In this document: in pieces, positions 28,441-46,093 of the stretch
How positions within the stretch are numbered: position 1 is the first letter of the stretch
Layout: each line of letters starts with the position of its first letter
Assembly (NCBI RefSeq): GCF_000224145.3
Contig: NC_020178.2
Location: forward strand, 454,986 to 518,985
Direction of reading: 5' to 3'
Source: Ciona intestinalis
Taxonomy: Eukaryota > Chordata > Ascidiacea > Phlebobranchia > Cionidae
DNA length: 64,000 nucleotides
Notes under the pieces: generated by a model
What the model saw: the letters and a program-made list of their open reading frames with translations, nothing else
Told to the model about the DNA's origin: nothing
Database searches by the model: none
Program-made: the position numbers and the translations under genes

Positions 28441-31083
28441 GCTTGCTTCTGAAATTATGGTTAAACCAGTCACATTAGTTAGTGTTTCCATGACAAAAAC
28501 GGCGAAAATAGTCGTTTCTTTGCCACTTTCTGGTTTAATATTTACTGTCATGTGGTCCATTCTGTTTGATTTGGAAAATTCAACTGCGACACATTGTAAA
28601 GTAAGTTCTGTTCATTATTTTTGCCTGCCTCTCTAACCCAGAGGTAATGGGTTCAAGGCTTGTCGCTGCTACCATTTGGGCGTATGTGTCCTTGAGCAAG
28701 TTACATATGCGGTAACTTGTAAGTGGGGACGAGGTGTATGAAACAAAACACCTGTGTTATAACAACTGTCGTTTCCCCGCCACGCTAGAATAAACAAGTT
28801 TCATTCAGTACTAATAAAACCGTATCCCTACAACTCTAAAAAAGCGTTAAAATATTATTTGCTAACAGTACCCATCCTACCCTACAGTACTATATATATA
28901 TATATATATAATAATAATAAGACTCCTATTTTACAGGTAGCAAATTACCTACCCTCAGTTAGTGCTGCTATAGCATTAACACCACAAGCTTATGTATGGA
29001 GATTTAATATAGCCCTACATTCTATGCCAAGATATATGTTACTACTTATGTATTGGGAGTGGCACTACAAAAGAACTGTGGACAAATCAAAATTGGTGAG
29101 TTTTCAAGTTGTTTTTTTCCGCACAGTGGTTAGAATGCATGTTTCTAGTTCAGAGGTTATGGGTTCAAGGCTCGACACTGTTACAATTGTAGGCTTAGTT
29201 TTTTATAAACAAAATTTGTGGCACAGTGGTTAGCGTGCATGTCTTTTTATTTTTAATGCTGCTACCATTGTGGGCGTATGTGTCCTTGGTTAAGACACCT
29301 AACGGCAATTGCTCCAACCCAGTGGTTCCTTACGGGTTTTTAAATTGTCAGTCATAGATTAAAAAAACAATCACCCACAAAGTTACATACGTGGTAACTC
29401 GTAAGCCCGCACGAGGTGTATGAAACAAAACACTCGTGTTATAACGACTGTCATTACCCTGCCATGCAAAGATAAAAAAGTTACATTCAATAATTTATTT
29501 ACATTATATATGTGACTAACAAAATATATAATTTAAATTACAGCTTGCGCCTTTGCATAAGTTGTTGATAATTTTAGCTGTCGGTGCAAATTTTATTGAA
29601 CTTTCCGCTTTGCTTGGTTTGACTATCATTTCATCAACTGAAAGTCCTAGTACGTTATTTTGTATGTCTTGATTTTGCTCTTTTTTATATATTTGTGTAT
29701 AGTACTGTGGGGTAAGATGGAATAAAATTATGGACCATTTTGCCCCAACCTACTATATAAAACTGATATTTTAAAAGTGTCTTGTTTAAAAAAAAGATAT
29801 AGTACTGTGGGGTAAGATGGTTACCATAAGCACATAATATCCCATATTTCCTAATCGTGTTTTTAACAATCAACAACACTCTATTAGAATTGTGAGGATA
29901 CGGTTATATAATTCTTGTTAACTACCAAATGGGACGATAAATGAGAATTAAAACATAAACCATTTTACCTTAACCTACTATTCTAACACTAAATGTACTG
30001 AAAGTTTAAAAAAATAACTTTAAGTATAAATACATTTATTTAAATATATAAATATTGACCTAAATTTTTAACATAAAGAAAACTGTTTAAAATTTTAAAT
30101 TTTTTTTAGAGATTTTTTACAACTTTGAATCATGATATATTCATGTGATTCCAGGCGCTCATGAGACTTCATTCATCTTATTCATGATTGGTTCAATCAC
30201 GTGCATGATATCATCATGCCTATTAAACACTACTATGGTTATTGAGACAGAAAATGAGAAAAAATCGAAAAACACAAAATTATTTGCTGTAGTTATACAC
30301 ATAACGTCTTTTATCTCGGCATTATATTTTTATTTTCGGCACAATGCAAAGTGTGAGCCAGGAGGTATGTGATGGTTTATTATTATTTATAGCCTTAATG
30401 TTTTGAATTTTGTAAAATCTGGGGTGACATTGTTAAAATACAGTTAATTTCACTCATAGTTGTCAAACATAGGGAACCTCATTGATTAATGTGGTGAATG
30501 CACTATATTTTTTGGCTCTGCTTGTTTGTATAGACACCTAACAGCAGGGTAAAATCTTGGGTGGCATTGTTAAAATATAGTTACACTCATAGTTGTCAAA
30601 CATAGGGAACCTCATTGATTAATGTTGACCAATTAAAACTTAATACAGATTTTACCTTGCTGTTAGGTGTCTATACAAACAAGCAGAAACAAAGTATATT
30701 GCATTCACCACATTAATCAATGAGGTTCCCTATGTTTAACAACTATTAGTGTAACTGCATTTTAACAATGTCACCCCAGATTTTTTCAAATAATCAAATT
30801 ATATTTAATAATTATGGACAAACAAATTATAGATTACATTTTAAGCTTATAACAAATTAGATTTAATGCATGAATGCATTTAATAAAGATAATAATTTAA
30901 ATGCATTTATAAAAAATGCATGAACGCATTTAATAATATTTTTTTTCAGTGTACAGCCTATTTGCTCTGAGTGAATACATAGTGATTATTTCAAACATGT
31001 TCTTTCATTACCAACATGGAATTGACTTCTGTGCCTACAAAATACAAGTGAATAACAACAATGATCCACAAAAAATCAGCTAA
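28439..31083 (+). CDS. PGAP2: PGAP2 (post-GPI-attachment protein 2), complete, 256 aa
   Basis: PGAP2 is a multi-pass Golgi membrane protein needed to re-acylate GPI anchors with a saturated chain during lipid remodelling. Exons: 28439-28600, 28937-29095, 29544-29649, 30155-30364, 30950-31083; phases agree and give 256 residues, about the length of the human protein. Family landmarks in order: first membrane helix with [44 protein letters not shown], a helix with [52 protein letters not shown] and [12 protein letters not shown]. The start at MLASEIMVK is the first ATG close to the family N-terminus; an alternative ATG lies 42 bases upstream in frame. Introns hold SINEs and MITEs. Confidence 0.95.
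28620..28808 (+). mobile_element. SINE copy with internal deletion, PGAP2 intron 1
   Basis: Head part GAGGTAATGGGTTCAAGGC followed by the body, then a jump from CCTTGAGCAA directly to the 3' module TTACATATGCGGTAAC. Confidence 0.75.
29122..29492 (+). mobile_element. Two SINE heads in tandem plus one full body, PGAP2 intron 2
   Basis: First head GCACAGTGGTTAGAATGC with B box GGTTCAAGGCTCG (29122-29195), then a second head GGCACAGTGGTTAGCGTGC (29219 on) with its B box region replaced by a T-rich patch, then the normal body and 3' module. This may be a SINE inserted into a SINE. Confidence 0.7.
30412..30785. mobile_element. MITE family C copies forming an inverted pair
   Basis: A forward copy (30415-30545), a second forward partial copy (30550-30625) and a reverse copy (30650-30785) sharing CATAGGGAACCTCATTGATT and its complement. 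In PGAP2 intron 4. Confidence 0.7.
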
Positions 31084-32312
31084 AAACTGTGAAAAATTTC
31101 TGTGAATCTGGATGTATTGCTGATGAAGTTGGACGATTCTCGTAACAAAAAAACAGTCACGGTCAAGTGCTATGAAATATATGATAGACAAAAATCACGT
31201 CTAACAAATTGTGTTGTATAGTACGGTGGGGGAAGACGGGACATCTTTAGCACATAATATCCAAATATCTGATCGTGTTTTAAACAATTAACAACGGTCT
31301 ATGGGAGTCGTGAGGATACGGTTTTATAATTCGTTGAAAGTTCTTTGTTTACTACTAAATGGGACGAGAAAATAGAATGAACAGGTGTGCCATCTTTTCC
31401 ACTCTACTATATATATAACATGTTATATTAATTATACCAACCCATTAGAACATAAAAAATCAATTCAAGTATTGCAGTTATGTACACATAACAGCAAAAC
31501 AATATAGTCAAAAACGCAATTGCTTAAGAATATATTAAACAATTTAAATTACTTATACCAACTGTTTTTTTACACTGTGTATTAAATGTTAACGAGTGTC
31601 AGTGTGAATTATATTACAATATATCTGTATAATGTGTGTATTTTCCCCAATATTTAGTATTTATATGTTTGTGTGTTCTAATTCTGTTATACAGTTTGCT
31701 ATATAGATAAGATGTTAGGCACCAAACATTTTAAAACACAGGGGAGGCAAGGATAGTTAGACACACAATTCCTATAAAACAAATCTAACTTATTGGTTGT
31801 AATGTTTACTGATTAATGCAGTGTAGAAATATCCCAGGGTTGGCCTGCCTACCCTGCCACCCCAGGTTTGGCGCCTATGACTATAGTAATTGTGTTTTTC
31901 AATGCAAAATATTTATTCAATTAAAAGAAGTTTTTGTTTTGCAATTTTTTGATTTATATATATGTGTGTACTTATTTTTCCTGGTGTGTTTTTGTTCTTA
32001 GTTCTTAGCTATTATAAATACCCAAGTGACCTGGCTAAATAGTTTATTATTTTCCAAGCATATTCTGTCAAACACTATTATTTATTTCAAATTATTTGGT
32101 AACTACTGTCGAATTTAAAATTACATTTTAAACACGGTTTGATGTTACTTATTTCCAAAATATGCCATTTTTCAAAAAAATGCTTCTTCAAAAAAGTTAC
32201 CAAAAATCATTTTTTTCTAAAGGATTTTTCAAGACCTGAATTTCTGCTGCTATTTTCAGATTTAGGTTAAATGTAAAACTTATATATTTAAACCAATTGT
32301 TGGTTTTAAAAA
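31084..32312. other. PGAP2 3' flank and kinase-gene 5' flank
   Basis: Same-strand spacer of 1.2 kb. Contains a G-family MITE (31217-31415), a GGCGCC-type MITE (31710-31885) and AT-rich DNA. TATATATTTAAA at about 32281 lies 30 bases before the kinase ATG, but whether it is a TATA box cannot be told. No coding exon or signal-peptide exon recognised. Confidence 0.6.
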
Positions 32313-37641
<5,329 letters not shown>

Positions 37642-37656
<15 letters not shown>

Positions 37657-37737
37657 TCACATGAAAAATATCATGATATGATCATATGAACAATATCTGT
37701 GTGATCATATAAAAAATATCTTGATAAGATCATATGA
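37642..37737 (+). repeat. 48-bp tandem duplication across the kinase stop codon
   Basis: Two 48-bp units, 37642-37689 and 37690-37737, each starting ACAATATCTGTGTGATCA. The first contains the last four codons and the TGA; the second repeats them in the 3' UTR. TGATCATAT-like palindromes recur in both. Confidence 0.88.
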
Positions 37738-39766
37738 TATTATGTGATCTAATTAGACAATTCATATGAAGCCAAAAAGACTTAAAATTTCGGTGCTATT
37801 ATTATTTTTTATAAATTTTTTCGAATTTTCTGTAAAGTTGTTGAAAAAATGTATTTGTTAACCTGCTAAGAAGTGAGTTTTTGTTTGTTTATTTTAAATT
37901 TTGATTAGTTTTTTATTGATAGTTATGTCTTCCATACTGTATACTATCTCAACTGGTATTACATTAATTTAAAATTAAGTCAAAAATACCAATAATTACA
38001 TAAAATAGTAAGTTGGGGTAAGATGGTTCATGTTTTCATTCAATTTTATCGTCTCATTCGGTAGTAAACAAAGAATATTTACAGAATTATATAACTGTAT
38101 CTTAACGACTCTTAAAAAAAGTGTTGTTAATTGTTAAAAAAGTGATATTATGTGCTAATGGTGTCCATCTTACCCTACAGTACTATACATTACAACCAAA
38201 TTTAATTTTTTTATAAATCTAATTTCAAAAAAATGGCTGCATCTTTTTATATGTCTTTATATTTCAAAACCATGTGTTCTATAAAAACAAAAATAGCGTT
38301 TATGAACTTTTTTGTTCTTTTTACATAAATTACCAAGAACGTTTTCATTCTAAACTGTACATGTACAGTTTTAGTTATTACATTACGGTACTTTTTTATG
38401 AGTGTGTATTGAATGTCTGCCTTTATTTTCTATTACTGTATAATGTAAGCACACATATATATCTTGTTGCTTTTTCTCATACCGTCGTAAGAATTTATTT
38501 CTAAATTTTGGTACAGTAATCAAGCATACGTATTTGTACTTTTCGAAAAAGACTGAAATTCTTTTTTGACACTTTCTATTCAATTTTGGGGCCATTCTCT
38601 GTGTAATTTTTGTTAGTTTCTGTCTAACTTCGACATTTTCTGTGTCAATTTTGGGAGTTTCTGTCTAATTTTGGCATTTTCAGTGTAAATTTAGGAATTT
38701 TCTGTCCAATTTTGGAATTTTCCGTTCAATTTTCAGAGTTCTGTACTTTTGCTTTTTCAGTGAGGTATATTACTTTACACATTCCACTGAGAAATACTGC
38801 CGCTTAAAATAATCTTTTTCGTTTTAAATTTTCCTACTAAAGATAGTCCTGAAAACTACATTGCCCTTTATTGAGTATGCACTAATGTAAAAAGGCCAAA
38901 TCTTTATATATGTCTAATTGTCCAACAGTATACACTTTTGGGAATCACTTAGTGTTGTAAAAAATGCATGAAATATTGGGTATTTTGTCAGTATCTTATA
39001 TCGCACATATATAAACACTCATTGTGTTTGTGCAGAGATATATAGTTTTTCATTATATGCATGATAGAATGTGTATATTCGTGCCAATTTCCGTATACCT
39101 TGAATAAATAGACCTGCACAAGATATAATGCAGCCAAAGTTACATACATTTTAACCTGCAGCACGAGGTGTATGAAACAGAACAACCAATGTTATAACGA
39201 CTCGTTGGCCCGTCACGCCAGGATAAAACAAGTTGCATTCATTTATCTTCCCCCACCCTACTATATTTTCATAAACCCTTTGATTGATTAGCATATTACT
39301 TGCTTGATGTCAGGTCGCAGGAGTCAGCGCATATGCCATTGGGCATGAGATTACTCGTCCAAGCCTTGGTGCTGTGCTATTGTTGGTGTATATGTCCTTT
39401 GGCAAGACACTCCGTGGCAACTGCTTTAACCAAGCAAGTTTTGGCATCGTGTAAAATGAACAATATGAAAAATGAATTATACTTTAACTATGTTAAACTT
39501 ACAAGAAATTAACCGCTTTAAGAATAAAAGTTTAATTTTAGTCCCCAAATATATTCAAACCATTTATTCCGAGTATTGGCTTCGACAAGGGTATTACCCT
39601 TTTACAAATGCACGTTTTCGCTTTTTCTTAAATATTTCAGTTTCAAACGATTTTAGGTCGTTTGTTCACTAATTTATTCAATTTATGCAGAATTTTAAAG
39701 TTGTTTGGAACATTGTGTATAACCCTAGCTACTTTATGTGCTGCAGTTAACAAGAACTTGTTAAAT
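37657..39766. other. Spacer between kinase gene and NOL8
   Basis: Contains kinase 3' UTR, a T-family MITE (38008-38190), a degenerate T-rich repeat (38580-38745, units around TTTCTGTCTAATTTTGG), an isolated SINE 3' module (39130-39240) and a partial SINE body (39350-39450). I searched this stretch for an RRM exon of NOL8 and found none. An acceptor-like CTTTATGTGCTGCAG ends at 39746, 20 bases before the NOL8 ATG; it could be a cis or a spliced-leader trans-splice site. Confidence 0.6.
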
Positions 39767-42095
39767 ATGAAGTTAAATAAGCACGAAGAATCAAATCTTA
39801 AAAGGTTACAATCGTTGAAAAAACGAATCGAAAACGAAAAAAAAGCGAAAGAAATAATTCAGCTTTCATTAAAGGTTGGTTGCTACGAATATTTGTCGAT
39901 AATATGTTTTATTAGGTATTTTAATTACGGCCACAAAAACAAAGTTACATATGTGGTAACTTGTAAGCTGACACGAGATGTTTCAAACAGAACATTCATG
40001 TTACAGTAAATGTCGTTTTCTGACCACTCGAGGATAAGGTATATACACTTATAGTTACATTCAGAGCTAGTAGTTGGGGGTTAGCGGTTGCAAATAACAA
40101 AGAGAGAGGACTCTTTACTAGCATTGTATTTTCATTTAATTTACAGTGCTAGTGAAGAATCCTTACCACACCTTATTTTCTAATCACCAACAAAACCCCC
40201 TAACCATCACCCCCTAGGCCCTAACCACCAACCCCTAACACTTTCAACCAGCCTATTCTGCTATGTACAAAGGATTCTTTACTATTGCCTAATTTACTCT
40301 TGGTTTACACCTTTACAGAATAAACCAGTTGAGCTAAACAAGTCACATCTAAAGTTTGACAGTGAAAGTGATGACGAAATAACCAACAATCATGAAAATA
40401 AAGTAAGTAATTTATTTATAACTTGTAATAAATTCCCCGAATCTGACCCTGACCTGGTGCTCATACAGTTGAACGATTCTTGTGTAAAGAAATACAGTAA
40501 GGATCTGGTGCTACGAAAATGTAACGGACATAAAGCTGTTTTGTAACATACAGGTGCCTAACCACTGAGCTACGGTACCTGTTTTGATGCTCAATGCTTC
40601 CTAACTGTGGGTGCAGAAGTGTCTTTGGGCAAGACACTTAAAGGAAGGCAATTTTTAAAAAATTACTTTTTGTAGAAAACAAACTACTGTTACAAAAAAG
40701 CTAACAGGCAATTTAAAAAAAATAACTTTTTTTAAAAAACATTAAATGAAAAAAAACTTTTTACTTTTTTTAGAAAACAAACGCAGATAATATACTAGGG
40801 TTGGGTAGCGACGAGGAAAATGAAGATTTTGAGATTAAACCTCAGTTTCAAGGCAAGCACGGACAGCGTTTGCTTGAAATGCAGTCAAGGTATTGTTATT
40901 ATTAATTTGATGTATTGTACATAAAGAGAATAAAACAGTAGCATTTTTAGAAAGGTCTTGATCCCTTAAAGCAATGTTTCAAAATAGAGTTTGTAAAAAT
41001 AAATAAATATATAGTAGGGTGGGGGAAGATGGGACATCTTTTCCGTCTATTTTCTAGTCACATTCGGTAGTAAACAAAGAAAATTCAAAGAACTATAAAA
41101 CCGTATCCTCATGGCTTCCATAAATCGTTGTTAATTGTTAAAAACTTTGATCAAGATATTTGGATGTTATGTGGTAAAGGTATCCCATCTTCCCCCACCC
41201 TACTATATGTAACTTAAGTTATGTATATAGTAATTGGTAGACCAGTATATTTTAGATCTGTGTACATTTATATATGTAACTTTAGATCTTTATATGTTAA
41301 CAATAAACTAACTTCACCAGAGTTGGAATGGACTCTCGTTTTAAAATTGACGATCGGTTCGCCGTTGATGACGATGCAGAAAATATCGAGTTTGAAAATG
41401 CTGAGTCAGGTATGTGTCAGCATTTTTTTTAATATTAACATATTTTAGTATATATTTATATATATATATACCCTTTAAACATTTAAAAACATTTTTTATA
41501 GAATTACAAAAGAATCTCTCTCTGCTGCACCAAGTGGTAGGTTCAAAAGCTCTAACCTCTTCCAAAAAGAAAACCATTCAATTCTCCGATCCCGCATCTA
41601 AAAGATACGATCCAAGTAAAACAGGACACTCACATATGGAGATGCAGCCTACAAAGTTAGTAACGCATTATGTCATTTTTAAAAATTTTTGAAACAGGGG
41701 TGACATTTTACGTTTTAGCACCCCGTTTTAAATAGCGTTTTCCAGCCTAAAATAGCGTTAACCCCACTGTTTTTAATAATTTTTTGAGGGTTTTAAAGAA
41801 AAAGAATTTAAATAGTTTTATAAAAAGAAAAAAAAGCGAGCACAAGGTGTATGAAACAAAACACCGGTGTTATAATGACTGTCATTGCCCGCACTCAAGG
41901 ATAAATTAGTTATGTACATTTATTTTCTCAATTTATTCTTTAGAACAACCAAAGCAGAACGCAAAAAAAAGAAAAAGGCAGCAGAAGAATTACCCAGTGT
42001 TACAAAAGACCGGTTTTATAAAATTAACCCGAACGATTTAAAACAAGCATTTGGAAAATCTGAGCAAACAGAAAATACTGACCAGGTAAATTTAC

Positions 42096-42126
<31 letters not shown>

Positions 42127-43882
42127 AATTACATATACACCACTGACTGTAAGGGTAATGTGCCAACTCTGGCCTGAATTATAATACCCATGGCATGCCT
42201 CACTGTAGGACCTCTCCCATATAGAATGTGCATATACAATGTTGGGGTGATGAGCCACTTGTCTAAATCTCAGATACTTTACCATTGCTTGCTGTAGGAG
42301 CTCACCTACATAGAATAGAAATTATAGTATAGAAAATAAAAGGGTATTTTTTTTATATTAATTTTTTACCGAACAAAAAAACCAGGACAGTGGGAATAAT
42401 ACATAATTTGGTTATTTATTTACTTATAAAAAAATCTAAAAAAAAATTACCCACAGAGTTACATATGTGGTAACTTGTAAGCTGGCGCAAGGTGTTAAAC
42501 CCATGTTATAACGACTGTTTTCTGGCCACGCGAGAATAAAGTTAGTTACATTCATTTATTCATATGCCATTACAGGAAGAAACAGAAATAGAAAACAACT
42601 TCTCCTTACTTACAATGTTGGGTCGCGACCCCGAAAATCAAAATGGTGATAGTGATGTCATAATTGATTCAGATGATGATGTCATAAACGTACCAAATAA
42701 TGGTGAAAATTATAAAGGATACGAAAAAATTGAAGGTAACTTTTTTAAGCTTGACATCGAGCATGAGGTGTATGAATACACTATGTGTGGCTGGTGTATA
42801 AGAAGACACCCATGTTATAACTCGACAGTGAGCATAAAATTTACATATACATTTAACTTTTACAGAAAAAACAAAGAAAACCAACAAATTTGCAACTAAA
42901 GTATTTAAACACGATAGTAGTGACAGCGAAAATGAAATGGAAATCGGGGACCACATACCTGGTTAGTGTATTAACTTGTTGTTTTGTGTTAAAGCTAACA
43001 AATCAAATGTCTATGACTTTGTGTAGCAGAAGGTGCATTGACCATTATTACGCATAACTACAGTTCTGTGGCACAGTGGTTACCGCGTCTGCCTCTGGCC
43101 CAGAGGATCTGGGTTCGAGGCTTAACGCTGCTACTATTATAGGTGTATGTGTCTTTTGGCAAGACACTTAACTGTAATTGCTTCAACCCAGTGGTCACTA
43201 ATTGGTTGTCATACCAAAATGTCAACCATAAATTATAATATCACCTACAAAGTTACATAAGTGGTAACGCATAAGCGGCCACGAGGTGTATGAAACAGAA
43301 CACCTGTGTTATAACGACTATCATTACCCTGCCATCCGAGATTTATTAAGTTACATTCATTCATTCATAACTTAAAAGCAGGCACGAGGTGTTTGAAACA
43401 GAACACCCCTGTTATAAGGACTGTCTTACTTTGCCCAGAAGAATAAATAAGTTACATTCATTCGATTCAATTCTATACACAGATGAAAAACTAGGCTTGG
43501 AAACCGAAGAAGAAAAATTTTCATTTTTTCTGCTGTCAAAATTAGACCCAAGAGTTACAGATGGACCTCTATTGTTTTGTAATAATAAACAAAGTGACCA
43601 AATAAGGAAAGAATGGGTTCAAGCAAAGGACAAACTGAAATTGGTGGGTTTAGAAAGTTTTATAGTTGTTTTGTTTGATTTTATTTAGCAGTTAGGCGCT
43701 TGTGTTGTAACCAAGGGATACCAGGGGGGGTTTTCCCCAAAAATATTATTGTGTTTTGCACAGTGCTAAAACTCATATTTAGACGAGAGGATATGGGTTC
43801 AAAGCCTGGAGTTGCTACTATTGGGTTGGCATTGTTTCATATTTTATATATATGTTACTGATGTTATAACTGAAAAGTGAGC

Positions 43883-43913
<31 letters not shown>

Positions 43914-44576
43914 AAATACACCATGGGTGTCTGGTGTATAAGAAAACACCCATGTTATAACTTGACAGTGAGCATGAGGTGTATGAATACATCATGTGTG
44001 TCTCGTGTATAAGAAAACACCCATGTTATATCCCAACAGTGAACATGAGGTGTATGAACACACCATTTGTGTCTGGTGTATAAGAAAACACCCATGTTAT
44101 AACTTGACAGTGAGCATGAGGTGTATGAATACATCATGTGTGTCTCGTGTATAAGAAGACACCATGTTATATCCCAACAGTGAACATGAGGTGTATGAAC
44201 ACACCATTTGTGTCTGGTGTATAAGAAAACACCCATGTTATAACTTGACAGTGAGCATGAGGTGTATGAATACATCATGTGTGTCTCGTGTATGAGAAGA
44301 CACCCATGTTATAACTTGACAGTAAGCATGAGGTGTATGAATACACCATGTATGTCTAGTGTATAAGAAGACTCCCATGTTATAACTCAACAGTGAGCAT
44401 GAAGTGTATGAATACATCATGTGTGCCTGGTGTATAAGAAAACACCCATGTTATAACTCAACAGTGAGCATGAGATCTAACACTCTGTCCTCATATTTCA
44501 GGACTACAAGAAGAAACACAGAGACGCAGTTCGTATTCTAAAGAAAGAACGACGTTATCAACATCTTGAAGATTGA
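39767..44576 (+). CDS. NOL8: NOL8 C-terminal-type nucleolar protein, 394 aa, no RRM
   Basis: NOL8 is a nucleolar protein linked to ribosome biogenesis and cell growth. Exons: 39767-39874, 40319-40402, 40774-40889, 41321-41409, 41502-41655, 41944-42085, 42576-42735, 42866-42961, 43483-43643, 44502-44576; phases agree. Conserved landmarks in the order seen in human NOL8: a coiled basic start with EESNLKRLQSL, SHLKFDSESDDE, EIKPQFQGKHGQRLLEMQS, GMDSRFKIDDRF, IQFSDPASKRYDPSK, RKKKKKAAEELPSV.KDRFYKI, EKFSFFLLSKLDPRV and the end KKKHRDAVRILKK. The N-terminal RRM and long middle of the human protein (about 1170 aa) are missing. The ATG at 39767 is the best start; the frame is open for 35 more codons upstream but that part is hydrophobic and not NOL8-like. 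Several donors are GTTAGT or GTGGGT rather than GTAAGT. Confidence 0.9.
40077..40245. repeat. C-rich CCCTAAC-like tract in NOL8 intron 1
   Basis: Between 40195 and 40240 the + strand has CCCCCTAACC, CCCCCTAGGCCCTAACC and CCCCTAAC; the minus strand thus has G-runs of three to five with TTAG spacers, similar to an imperfect telomere repeat and able in principle to form a G-quadruplex. GGGGTTAGCGG at 40076 is the inverse motif. The enclosed 40090-40165 part has AAAGGATTC-type inverted ends. Confidence 0.5.
42141..42310. mobile_element. CACTGTAGGACCTC-module repeat in NOL8 intron
   Basis: Two divergent copies of the module found at the end of the 1948-2200 SINE, here without a tRNA-like head, next to a TA microsatellite (42102-42127). 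Confidence 0.55.
43062..43470 (+). mobile_element. SINE, full length with extra 3' module, NOL8 intron
   Basis: The best-preserved head: TGGCACAGTGGTTACCGCG (A-box region) and GGGTTCGAGGC (B box). The body and 3' module follow to 43365, then a second 3' module (43368-43470) that stops just before the exon acceptor at 43482. Confidence 0.85.
43885..44478 (+). repeat. 70-bp minisatellite with two-unit higher-order structure
   Basis: About eight units. Two types alternate: one with GTGTGTCTCGTGTATAAG (near 43998, 44138, 44278) and one with CACCATTTGTGTCTGG (near 44060, 44200), giving a period of about 140 bp. A run of about 30 C at 43881-43912 directly before the array is likely a sequencing or assembly artefact. 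It lies in the last NOL8 intron, 25 bases from the final exon. A single unit is also present at 42755-42835. Confidence 0.9.
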
Positions 44577-46093
44577 AACTTTTCAAAACACATTCAAGAT
44601 GTTATCGTCGGACGGAAAAAAGGTTATTCAGAGTGCTTATGATGTCATTAATGACATCAGAGGATCTCTAATGACGTCATCATTTTTTGCGGAAAACTTA
44701 AGTGACATTTTCAAATCGTGATGTCATAATGGTGTCAGAGAGAACCTCTGATGTCATAATGACTTTTTGGGTGAATTTTATAGCGGCAGTTTTCTGGAAT
44801 TTTTATGATTTCTTAAAAAAATTTGAGCAATATACTGATTTTGTTCATTTTTTTCTATATGGGTAAGGCTTTACAATATAGCACTTTAAGGATTTGAAGT
44901 TCAGTGCATCTTAATGACTTTTTCTTAATGTTTTTGAACAATATACAAATTAAGCCCAATTTACTCTATATGGGTGAAGTCCTATAATTCAACACAGTAG
45001 GGTTTAATCACTAAAATGTGTATTACCCTAAAAGCACTGTAGCATAGTGGTTAACGCGACTGTCTTAGAGGTTATAGGTTCAAGGCTTAATGCGTTTATA
45101 ACTCTAGATGTATGTGTCCTTGAGCAAGACACTTAACAGTAATTGCTCCAACTCAGTGGTCACTAATGGGTTGTGAAAACTGTAAGCCATATATTAAATA
45201 AAATTAAAAAACTTTACAAAAGTTACATACGTGGTAACCCGCATAATTTGGTTTTTAGTGCTTGTCAGGTAAAAAGATGAGGTACTAAAGATCAGAAGAG
45301 TGTTTATCAGAGTACAGGAGAGTTCAGAAAGACTACTACAGAGTGGGAGATATAGACATTTGTTGAGCTACAGACTTTGGAAATAGTTGTCAAACATAGG
45401 GAATCTCATTGATTAATGTGGTGAATGCAATATACTTTGGCTCTGCTTGTTTGTATAGACACCTAACAGAAAGTTAAAAACTAGAGTGCTAAACATAGTT
45501 TTACTCGTTTTAAAATTCCGTACGCCTAACGTTACGACTATAAAGCGCACCTAATCCAGAGGGTACTGGTTCAAGGCTCATTAATGCTACCATTATGAGC
45601 GTCTGTGTTTTTGCCCAAAACGCTGAACGGCAATTGCCCTGGAGGATAAAAAACACAATTTATTCGCTGTTTAAATAATTTTTTAATTGTAAAATAAAAA
45701 TGCGAACACATAGAAATTAAAATTCCACCATGCGAAGCCAAAACTTCGAGAAATGTCTTTGCCAGCCACGCTAAAAGCAACAAAAAGCTTGGAAATTTGT
45801 ATGTAGGAATAGCTTACTGTTTTTAACTCTTAACCCACTATGAATAGTGACGTAAACTATTAATTATAGGCGCCAAACCTTTTAAAACACAGGGGAGGCA
45901 GGGGTAGTTAGACATATACTTTTATAAAGAAATCGAACTTATTAGTTGTAATGTTTCCTGATTAATTTGGTGTGGAAAATTTAAGGGTACGACTGCCTAC
46001 CTTGCCACTCCAGGTTTGGCGCCTAATGCTATGTATACAAGCATGTAGATTTTAGATTTTGTATAAAAAGCAATTAAAAGCGTGTGTTAAAAA
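44577..46093. other. Convergent spacer between NOL8 and NAV
   Basis: NOL8 3' UTR with an exact 18-bp palindrome (44641-44658) and ATGACGTCAT (44670-44679), GTAGGACCTC-type modules (44855-45000), a SINE (45030-45245), a family C MITE (45385-45470), a partial SINE (45540-45650) and a GGCGCC-type MITE (45868-46030). No coding exon seen. Confidence 0.65.

Noticed and set aside
31123..31150. A second CTGATGA that might start a hammerhead
   Set aside because: No GAAA after a pairing helix; it lies within the PGAP2 3' region without flanking helices.
43881..43912. Run of about 30 C as a structural element
   Set aside because: Homopolymer next to a satellite array; most likely a sequencing or assembly artefact.
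43885..44478. Possible CRISPR array (regular repeats)
   Set aside because: No unique spacers; units are contiguous and the setting is a eukaryotic intron.
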